This document shows, piece by piece, positions 49,901-61,900 of a stretch of 64,000 nt of DNA (positions within the stretch are counted from its first letter, which is position 1; each line of letters starts with the position of its first letter). A program made the translations under genes and the position numbers. The notes beneath the pieces are model-generated. The model saw only the letters and a list, made by a program, of their open reading frames with translations, did no database searches and was not told where the DNA came from. This DNA comes from Hydractinia symbiolongicarpus (Eukaryota > Cnidaria > Hydrozoa > Anthoathecata > Hydractiniidae): the NCBI RefSeq assembly GCF_029227915.1, contig NC_079882.1, forward strand, positions 9,486,001-9,550,000, given 5' to 3'.

Positions 49901-52900
49901 TTTATTTACTCCACTATAATCCAAATCTTTGAAAACATGAATGTTATCAATTGCAACATCACCATATCCACTCCTGTCTCTGTGATACACTTGGAAGGAA
50001 AGCTAGGGTAAAAAAACAACTAGCATTTATTCCAGTAACAATAAAAAGCAATAATATTACAGGAACCATGGTGCATATATGCGATATGTCAGTATGAAGA
50101 AACCGGCACATTAGCTTTATTAGTTGTCCAAAGTCACCTGGTTAATATGTGGTAGTAGAAAGCTATGTAGCAAAAATGACATACGCCTCACTCTTGTGGC
50201 ATGTTGCAAGGAGGTAGTATCCTTGCCTCATTGTATGTGCTAAGGATTGGGTTGGATCACTAGCACAGTCGGTGGAGCCCAACAAGCAAGAGATTGCAGG
50301 TTTAAGTCCTGCTCAATCCATCATTTTTGCAACACTTAGGAAGCCAATGTGCAGGTTTACATAATACTGATAATCAATTGTCGAGCTTTATATTTCTATT
50401 TTTCTATAAGCAGGAGTAAAAAATATTTGGAACAGAAACAAAGAGTAAAAAATAAAAATATGAAAAAAGCTCCAAAGAAAAATCACACAATAAAATGATT
50501 TATTCTAGGAAAAAAAGACTGAACAAGAAGCATGTGTTCATTCTAAGTATTTTTATCTTAATTATTTTGCTACCTTTGTTAATCTGGTTTTGGATTTGCT
50601 TAGAGACTCTAAATATTTTTATGTGCCATTCTTACATTTTCTTAGATAAAAATATAAACCATGTGATAATTTTGTATATCTGTTGTATGAAACAGGGGAA
50701 GTAGATGTTTTCATTGTCCTTTAAAAAAGCCAAAAAGTATCTCTTATTTGTTAAAATTCTTGAGGTTACTAAGCAATTTTAATGACGTCAATATTATTTT
50801 TAAAATTAGCTCAGCTATTGCATTACAGTTTAAAATTTGAGGAGAAACAACATGAGAACAGCGTGTCAGTTCTTTTTCACCCCACATGTAACTAGAATGG
50901 GTCAACTCCCCAACACTTTTCCAATTTACACAATTCGGAACCAGCACGATATTTTTATATGAATTATTATTTACATACCTTAAAGAGGTTGATATTTTAA
51001 TATTTCCACGTAAATTTATTTCATTCGTATAATTAATGTAGCTGCAATATGCACACAGAAAACTAACCTTAAAGTAACTGGTTGAGTACAAAGGCACATT
51101 TATCTGTTTCCAACCTTTGGTAAAGTCCTTGTTTTTAGCTCTACATAGCATGGTGTTTCTATGTGTATACCAATAATAGATTTTCCAGACCATGAGAATA
51201 GCACTCCCTTTCTCTGACATATATAGCCAAAATGTTAAATATTGATGATTAGGTAAATAATAATCTGTTTGAAAACTTGTGTATGGTAGAGCTGATGTTG
51301 GAATATGTAAGTAGTTATCTAAAGATAAAATTTTGCGATAAATATTTTTGCATGCTTGTTATTAATTCTTATCCTGGTTTGCAATAGATTAAAAAAGTTA
51401 TACTTTTTAAAAATATATTGATTTATACTTACTTGGTTTTTGATTGGCATAAAATACTTCTAAGTATGCTGCTCTTATATCAAATTCAAGATTTACATCA
51501 TTATCAGCATCAGGTATCATTGTCACATATAAATAGCGCCCATGAAACCAATGCCCATGGTTGACAGCATGCTGAATAAGTGATGAGACATCTGCCGTGG
51601 TGATAACATTACGTAATACCTTAACACTCCATGATACCGGTTTAACCAGATTATGGTTTTCTTCTGCCACTATATGTTCACAGCCAACAATGTCTTGTGG
51701 AGACTGCCATAAAGTGGTAATTTTGTAACTTGCTGAAGTTGACAATTTGTTAATCTCATTGATGTTAAGATGGATAAATGCTGTATTTATAATCACATCC
51801 TGTTGGATTCCAACCGCAAATGTAAAAACTACTGCTGTTTGCATTGCATTAACCTTAATTAAACTTGAGTCACAACTGGAATGGTTATTTGTCCTATGAA
51901 TTGCGGTCATATTGGTTTGTGATGCATTGGCATATAAAACGATCTTTTCAGCTACAAATTTGAATAGAGAGAGAGAGAGAGCAATAATTACACAAAATTG
52001 TCAAAAAATGTAAAAGGCATTTTTCAGAAAATTAAGTAAATGTGCTCTGTAATAAAAACTCCAACAAAATGAAGAAACTTATATTCAACAAATAATCAGA
52101 AAAATAAGGTAGATAAAAAATCAAAATCATAATGTCACCATTATGCTTGGAAGAATTTTTTGTTGTTAATTATTTAAAATGTAATATTTTTTTATATTAC
52201 GACAAAGATGCACCAAAAATGTCTTTAGTTACCAAAATAAAACATTTGCTGAGGTTTTATCTTTTACCCGGAGATGTTATCAGGTTTCCGAGAACAATTT
52301 ATTACGTTGTATGCCCCTGTGCTAAGTTTTACTGAACCATAATAGACATATTTTGATTAAATATGAAAATTTGCAAGAAAAAAGTTTTTGGTGTCGCAAT
52401 AAATAAAAGTTACCACGTCGACTAATATTCAAACCAAAACGATTTGATGTCAAACAGGCAAAATATATTGTCACATTGCTTCTATAAAATCGAATTTCAT
52501 TCCCTATACCAAGTTTTATCAAAAACAGAATATTCAATATTTTTCTTATTCAAGATATGGGGTACATTCTTACATGTGCTAATGGTATATTGATGAAGCA
52601 CACCATTTTCATTCATTCCAATAAGGTATTCATCATTTTCAACATCAAAGGCTGTGAAAGACACCATATTGCTGTCTGTTAGTTGAACATCATCATATTT
52701 GTCATTATTTAGGATTTTAATATTCCTTCCATTATTGATGTATAAGTTTCCAAAAATCGAAGTTGCTATTTGAGATATATCTTCAACTGCAGGTAAATCG
52801 TGTGATTTTGTATTATTTTTATCTGAAACAAATTTAATGTTACCATCCATTGTTAATATGTAGCATCGGCTGTTGTATGCATCAATGCTTAATTTCTTAT

Positions 52901-55900
52901 GGATTGCTTTGTTGCTAATACTTGTGGGTGCTAAAATGTAAAATACGAATATTGGACTGTTAAAAGTTTTTAGATTTTTTAGGTATACTGTAAAGAAAAA
53001 TGAATGATTGTTTGGTTTAGGCAGGAAAGTTTTATTGCTTAGTGGTGTCTTGTAATGATAGGATGAATACATGATATTGAAGATAAAATGTAAGGTAGCA
53101 TGCTAACTGAAGCAGACGTGACCATAAAAGGGCAGATAATCACGCACAAGCTCAAAAAATTCTTAATATACTTACTTTTTGATATTGCATAAGGAATATA
53201 GTATAACGAATAGGTGATCTTCCCAACACCATAAAAGAAGTCCTTTCCAACAGCAATGTCTCGATACTTTCCATTATATTTAACTATGTGATCTTTGTTA
53301 AACCATTGATAAAGACTGTGATTGTTACAAAGTATCCATATATTTCTCTCAAATATATCAAATTTTATAACAGCACACATTGCAATAACTTTTTTCCACA
53401 GATCAACGTTTGGTGAAGTCCTTGCAGGGTGACGGTATATAAAAGAATCATCTCCAATACCATACCACATTTTATTGACCGGGTGGATTTTGATATTTTT
53501 CATGGATTTCTGTACTGTCTGTCGGCCGTTAGTAACTAAAGCAGGAAGAAAAAAAATAAAATAAAATAAGGCAGATTACTTACTTGCCCATCTTCATTTA
53601 AAACTGCTAAGAACCTTAATGCTTTAAGTTAACGAAATAGAAGGGCAAATAAAAATTAAAATGTTTTACCAAAAAATAATGTAATCTTACCTAATATATT
53701 TGATAAGAAAATACAAATCTAATAAATGTTCTGAAAATCAAAAGAAGTTCAGTAATGACCTCATAATCTGATTAAAATAAATTTTCTACGCTTACAGATA
53801 ATCACCAATAGGCACTGATTAACCAAAATAACAAACGGTTGAAATAAGAAACTAGTAAAAAGATTAGTTCAATGACCAGGGAAAATTCACTGGATAAGGG
53901 TAGCAAACAATACAGGAGATATATTATGACGATTTTACATATGGACTGTCTATAGATTTTTTTATGAATTTTTTAACCTATTCTTTTGTGTAGAGCTTGA
54001 AATACTGATCAATTTAATGTATAGGCTCACATGCTTTCGTCAATCGGTAATGAGATATTCAGGTGTAAAGGATTTGTGAAGACATCATCAGTCCAGTTCA
54101 TATGCAAAAAGTTTTTTCATAAATTAATTCAAACAGAGAGGAGTTATCAAAGCATATGGTCAAAATTTAATAAAATTTACAGTTACAAAAGCATATGGTC
54201 AAAATGCTCTTACTCAGAACTCCATTGCTTTGCTTTACTTTTTGAAACAAACACTCCATTCAAAAAATATGACTTTTTCTCTTTTAAATTTTTTTAAAAT
54301 TCATTGTGTCTCTCATTTTTGATGTATTTGCCACCAAATCTCACTAATTTCAGCATTAGAAAAAGCATGTGTGTTATATTTCGAGAAGATGAAGGGGAGA
54401 TTCCAAGCTATTACATTGAAGAATTACTGTACAAGAAAAAAGTTTTTGGAGATTTTTTGATAAACCTGTAAATATGTGCTAAAAGTCTCACATCGGTATG
54501 CAAAAAGTGTGAAACGTTTAAATAATTGAATACTTGTGTATAATTCTTTCAAAAGTTATGTTTCTCTTTAAAAGATGTTCCCCACATCAAAAAAAATTCT
54601 GCAGAACAGAATGCCAAAGAACAAAACATATTTTTCTGATAGTAACTGCCATTTCATACTGTTACACACATTTTAATACAGAAATTAAACACACATTAAG
54701 TAATTCTCATAAAATAAAATAACCTGATTGGCTAACTAATTTTTTCCCTGTTGTTTCCACACACAATGTAAAGAAAAAGTTGAGCTAAATTCTACTGTCG
54801 CTTGAACAAAAAGGCTGCTAACATTGTAAACACGCAGACGCACATAGAATTAAAATAAAGAATTGTATTAGAAAGGAATATAGTATTTATCTGAGTCAGG
54901 ATTTAATAATATTTCTAAAAACTTTACCTTTCACGGGAAGAAAACATGATTTTTGATGTCGCATTGTATCGTTTATGTCATACATATCGCTAACACAATA
55001 ACACTGTTTGTTTGCATATGACACACCATTTATGCTGCCAATCTTATTACGTTCTAAGTAGCATTTATAAATACAACGAGTTTCATCCAATGTGTTGAAT
55101 GCAAGGTTAAAATCACCGACTGGACCACCATCCAACCAAACACAATCAGTAACTGAAAGTTTAGATTGGCAAAATCATAATTTTATAATAATTGGGGAGG
55201 GGGGAAAGTTTAAATTACAACTTACGTTTCGCCAAAGACATGTCTACATCGTAACATGGAACATTCTTGTTAACACCACATGTGTTCTGCAATTTCCAGG
55301 GACTTTTATCATCAACAGCACGATAATTTTCAGAAAATGTAATTTTGTCTAGAAATAATTATAATTCAAATAAAAAATTAATTAACTTCTAATAAAACTG
55401 GGTCAGTTTGTTTCAGCAATTAAAACATAGTCAGCTTCACTTGAACAATATTAATTAGCAAAACCAAGTACCTTTATTTTTGGTAAAAAAAACAAAGAAG
55501 AACAGATGCTGGAAATTGAAAATGAGGTGTCCAAAACGTTTTGCACAACTTTTCACAAGTTTTTAGGCATAGTGACTATCCTGTCATTGTATTCTTGGTT
55601 ACATTACATAAATAGCTTTAATAGCAGAACCAGATAAGATGCATGGTAAACTATTTAAATGATTTTTGCTTCTAATATGAGAAAGATAATGGGTATCATT
55701 AGAATTACATTTAGGGGGCTATTTCTTTCATAACCGAGATTCAAATCTGTATTTTCCCACTGCTCCATGTGCTCTGGTGACCAAAGAAACAGAACATATT
55801 CAAATTCAAGTGCTTCGAAATTTGTTGCACAATTTAAAGATGTATCCTTAGCTTTATTGCATAATTATAAAACCAAAGTAGATTTAACATAATCTATTTT

Positions 55901-58900
55901 GCAAAGTATCTAATACAGTTTTTTTGCATAATTACTTCAAATCCCCTATGCGTTTTTTAATAATACAAATTATTTAAAACGGTCTATTACTACAAGGGTT
56001 TCGTCAACAAACAAAAAAAATGTGACCCAAGAATCAAAGAAATTAAGCATCCAGAACCAAACTTTTAGTGTGAAAGAAATAGTTTCTTGTTGTTGGAAAT
56101 CTTGTATTTTATACATCAATTTATGCATTCTTTATAAAAAGTTTTTTTTGGAAAGATGGGTTGAGATTGGGTTGAAATTTAATGGTAGAAATCATATTAC
56201 CAAATGAAAAAAAATACCCCAATGGTAATAATTTCCATGGCTAGATAATTTTGCAGGTTGTAAAATATTAAGGTATTAGTTTTTGCAGATAAGTGTTTGT
56301 AAAGAAGTTTCAATAATTATATCTCGTAGGTAATATTCCGTGGGTACACTATTTCACAGACTTGTGTGAAATTAAATACTCGAGAAAATGGTACGACAAA
56401 GTTAAAAAATTATTATTGCATCTCTTGAAAAGTAAATTTGGGATACGGTTTTTTTGCAAAATTGGTAATAGTACACAAACTTCTTAAAAATAATTATTGA
56501 TTAAGTAGTTATAAGTCACATACAAGAAAATCATACCTTTTGCCTTTGTTGCACTAGTTTTACCAAAGAAAGGAAAACATATATGCATGATGTTGATTTA
56601 AATTATTCAATGGCTAATTCATGGATAAATAAAGCGTCAGCAAAAGGGAAAGTAATAGGTGTAATTACAGAATTGCACGATGTCGATGAGAAAATTAAAG
56701 ATGTTTTTGCAGATGATAATATTTTAAAAATTTTAAATAGCTGCACAAAGGAGAGAGAAAAAGGCATGCAAATTGATGGTTAATTTGAAACAGTAATACC
56801 AAGGATATTAATTTAACATGCCTGCTTATGATTTTTTGATCATTAATTAAAGTGGGTTAATTTTAATTATGATTATTCTATTTCCAGATATCTGGATTAT
56901 GATTTCAAATCGCTGATTAGTACTGCTTCGATTATTGTCTAAAGTAAACTGGTGGTAGATGGTTTGATTTACAAGGATGTTTAACCAAAAATTCACGTCA
57001 ATATTGTATTATCTCATTACCTCACTTATTTTGTTATATGGAACTTTTTGTGACTAATTTTAGACAGATTTGATGTGACAATCTACAAATCACAAAACTA
57101 TTTGTCAGGTAACAAAGAACATATAGAAAGGGTAGCCAGGATCAGTTCACTGCAAAATTCTTTGAATATTGAATTGTTTTATCGATTTAACAATTTGATG
57201 AAGCAATGAAACGATAACATTAACAAAATTACTTTTTTATTTTTTCATAATGGTTGTCTTTTTTACCGATTGTTTAGAACCAAATAATTGGAGAAAAGAG
57301 TGCATTTGGTGGGATAGAGTTTAACCGACAACTGTAAGTAATAAAACCTCCCAATGTATCGAGTATGCTGTTCACTCCCCTCTAAGAGTGAGTAAACTAG
57401 AGCTAACATTTTTTGCACTAAAACTCCTGTTAGTGCACTTGTTGCAAAAAAGAAAGATAGAAAACACTGGTAAAGATATTTATGTTGAAAATTTCCATAA
57501 AGTCAACAATGAACTATTCTTCTACACAAAAAGATATTTAAGAAATTTGTTCCGCCATTGCTTCTATTTTGCAGGGCTTAAAATTACGATTTAAGAACAT
57601 ATATGGTTTAAAAGTTATTTTGATGATGTCATTAACCTTTTAATCAAGAAACAGGTGAATTTAAGGCATAAGATTATTAATTCTAATAAGGTATTAGTTT
57701 ATAGTGATCACTAAGATAATGAAAAATGACTAAAGAAACTTACTACTGCTATAATCGTCATAAAACTGGTCATCAGTCAGATAAATTCTCCACACTTTAA
57801 CATCATTTAGTATGCTACGATAATTACTGCTACCATAACTTGCCAAATGGTCATAAAATCCAGCAATATTAATAAAATTTGACATGCTAGGTTCAATAGG
57901 TTTTCTCACAATTCTGTGAAATGATGAAAGATCGATACATGCAACGCTGATTACACTTTTACCATCTAAATATAACTTTAATTCTTTTTTCAATTTCGAC
58001 CATGTTATTCCAAATAAATTGACATTGTATTCAACTTTATTAGGTAAATTATAACTTGCATAGCAAGAACTGTGATCTGATTCCACAGTAGCAGATAAAT
58101 AAAATTTGTGGAAAAATGCCAAATTAACTTGAAATCCCTTTCCTTCATGGTAGTTGTCAACAGAATGCAAACCACTTGATAATAACGGCACACTGAATTC
58201 TGGTATGGAATAGAATTCTAGAATTTTAATAACAAAAATATACTTTACGGCTTTTACGTTGCCGGTATTCTAGAAATTAAAAGCATGTATTATCTATATC
58301 TTAATTAGCATATTTTTTATTGCAAAACTTCATTTTGCAGTGTTTTTTCGAGTATTCTTTAGATTTAGGAATTTAGGATCTTCATTTTTCAAAACAGACC
58401 ACTTAGTAAAATAAGTTTGTAATAAGATAATTCAAAGCTTTAAACGTTTTGATAACCTCATACACTTTTCTTAAACTTTTATCAGAATAAAAAAATTCCT
58501 ACTTATTTATGTCTGTGTTTGGTTTCTTTTAATGCATTGTATTTTTATTTAGTTTTATTATTCTGTAACTACATTGATCTCTGTATTTTTTTTATGAAAA
58601 GCAAGACCATTCATTAACTGGGTTTTACCCACCAAACAAAAAATAATTTCATTGTATTTTTGAAAACTTTTGGTAAGCTCCTTTTCTGGATAAATAAATT
58701 TTTGAAATTTGTAGCGGGTTTTATTGCTTTAAACCAGTAAAATTAATAATCCATTGTATTTAATAAAATGCTGTTCCAGTGTCATGTTACACACAGAAGT
58801 GCTGTAAAGATAATTTATACAAATTGGTTTTATGTTGCTTTTACTACAAACATTAATATTATGTTTTAAATTTGATCTCATTTTTTAATTTGGCCATCAC

Positions 58901-61900
58901 TTTAGGGTTATTAAATGGTTGAGCTTTTCTCACACTTTGATTGTCTAATCTACATTATATATATGCTATATTTTTAATTTTCAACGAGAAATGATTGCAT
59001 TATTTTCCTTTTTTTGTGTAAATTACACTGGAATAAATGTGTAAACAAGGATTTTTAGTCATCCTATCAATTTCGTCTTTGTCAAATACGGTAAATTTTT
59101 TAATTAACTAATTAATTTTTTAATGCAATTATGTGCCGCTCATTTAATTTATAGTTGCATAGAAAGTTGTAAATCCGAATAAAACATTATAGCAAGAGTA
59201 AATATGTGAGTCATATCAATCAGCAATGCATTTCATACCACTTTTAAGGGTTGTCATTCATTAAAGGCTGGTTTTCATCTTGATCAGACAGTTTGGACAA
59301 GATCAGATTGAAACTTAAGAAATTAAGATCAGTGATTGATTTCTACTACTTTTGGCATGGACAGCACCAAAAATATTTGGACATGTAAACAAATATTTAT
59401 CAGTTTAAGTAATTGCTCACACTGCTTATAAAAAGATGTGTGTGATATATATTTTTAACAAAAAAATTCTCATCTTCTTAATGTTCGACTTAGTTTCGCA
59501 TTTTCTAAAATGCGAAACTAAGTCAAAAGTATTCTCAAATTTATGTTCTTTAATTAAAAAGAATTTTTAACTGCTCACAAAAGTAGAAAGAACTGTCTGA
59601 TTTTTGTTTAGTTTATACATTTTGGTTTATAAAATCGCTCTTATCCAAACTTGAATAGTAGAAAAGTTAAAAATATGGATTGGTTTTGAATCACTTTTTA
59701 ATGTTATAAAAATAGAGGTTTTGATTTAACTAAAAATTTCATAACTTTTTGATAGATATAAATATTGAAAGATGACGGAAAAACACTGCAATAAATACTT
59801 ACTTTTCTTACAAATAAATTTCCTTGAATGACATTCAAGAATATGCAGTTTTCCGTCATGCATGATTATACAAGGATTATTTGTTGCAGACATGTTGCCT
59901 TTCATCCCATCAAACTTATCTTTATCAAATGGGGTGCCATCAATCCAAGAATAAACATTGGATGTAGCTATTTTTTTTAATCCAATCATATATTGGTAAT
60001 TTAAATCGGATGTGCGTAGAAAATTGAAAATTGCCAATGCTTCCTCCTTTGAATGAATACTTAAAAGATCAGAATTGTGTTGTGAACATTTTCTTGCAGC
60101 ATCGTCAGTGTTACTTGCACCTTTTTTAGACATGAGCAAATTATTGGAAAAATCTAAAAGAAATATAAGTCAAAACCTACTTTGGTATTGTAATTTCTGC
60201 ACAGTGTGGATTATTTTTTTTTAAATTATAGAAACGGTTAACTCAATTATCTACTCACAGTCTATAAAAAAAAAAATTAAAAAAGAAGAAAATTTCTCTT
60301 TAAATTTAGGATACCTTGAAAGTTCTTTTAAAAATTCTAAATAAGACACAATACGTCCGCTTTTACAAGTGTATAATTAATTTTAAACAGCACCAAAAAC
60401 TTACAATGTTCCCAGATTTCAGTGTTAAGAAATTCAACAGAATCTGTTAAGATAAAACAATTTCCATCACAGGATGATGCTAAAACCACTTTACCATTAT
60501 GCTCTACTAAATATTGACCTGACTGAGTATGCTTAACAAACCCTTCAACAATTTCAAATTCATGACTACACTCTTGTACCACTCTGACTTCGCAGGAATT
60601 TGTTGAACAATCACGCATTACACATTTTCCACTGTTGGCATGAACAAGATACATTTCAGTTGTCATAAAGAAGGAATCTTCACAGTGTGAGTCAACAATC
60701 AGTGTATCACTTGAAACTGTCACACAAAGATATGTTGTTTGCAGTTTAGTGGTCATTAGAGACCGGTGTGGATAGGGTCGACCTGATAAATAAACAGCAA
60801 CATAGGAAAGACATTGTTTTCAAGAAAATAATTGTGCTTTGAAATTTTTTTTGAATACTATAACAATTCTGATTGCGCTAAAGGTAGTTGCAAGTGACAA
60901 CAGGAAAATTCCTGGGGATTTTTCTACAGCTTACAACTAGTAGTATGCAATTAAACATTTAAAAAATAATTAAAAAATTTTCATCATACTCACCCCAACC
61001 ATATAAGTCCAAGCAAGTGGAACCATGGTTATCATTTTCAGTTACATTAAACAAATCTTCTCCAAACCATACAGCAAATTCCTGACCATATTGAAAAAAT
61101 CTTGGTTCATTTAACTTTAACTGGAAATTTGGAGAATTAGGATCATAAGGTGGTACTTCATATCCATTATTTGACAATGATGGTAATATCACTTTGTTAC
61201 TTCCATCAGTCAAAAATATCAGCATTGTTGATCCACAACCAAAGTTAGTTTGTGACGAACCATGTGCACAAGCTACACCCCCAGATTTGTGTACAAATTT
61301 AACAAAGGATATATCAACATTGTTAAGCAAAGTAAATCTTCCGGGAGATTCATCTTTTACCCCAACGCACACATCAGCACTATTCAACTTTATCCAACCT
61401 GATTGTTGGGCTGTATTGTGAATATATATTATTATAAAAAAAACGTTTAACTTTAAAATGTAAAAAAAAAACACAATCAGAATAGACACATACAAAAAAG
61501 GGCATGACCAAGAAACCTTTAAAATAAACCACCTGTCCTTAATAAAAACAATTATACTAGAAAAGACAAGTTTTATTCAGGGCCAACTTTTTATATCGAA
61601 ATATGGATATTAGTGCCTTTAGTACCCGCGAAAAATACTACTTCCTTTTTTTAAACGTTTGTTGTACTGGCAATCAGATAATATTGCCACTGGTCAAGAG
61701 GCAATATTATGTTGCTTCCAGTGCCTGCTATTTTATTTTTCACAACATGCTATGGTAATTTATGAGACATACCCCATCATCTGCATAACTATGCGATTAA
61801 CATGACAAAATATTTTATTTATTCAGAAATGTAAACAAACAGGATAACCAAAGAAACAAAACAAACACATGTGCTTAACATGCCTTTAAAGTTAATCAGG

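Noticed and set aside
56583-56783. Plus-strand 66-codon open frame
   Set aside because: It lies in an intron of the minus-strand gene and has no domain, splice partner or promoter signal.
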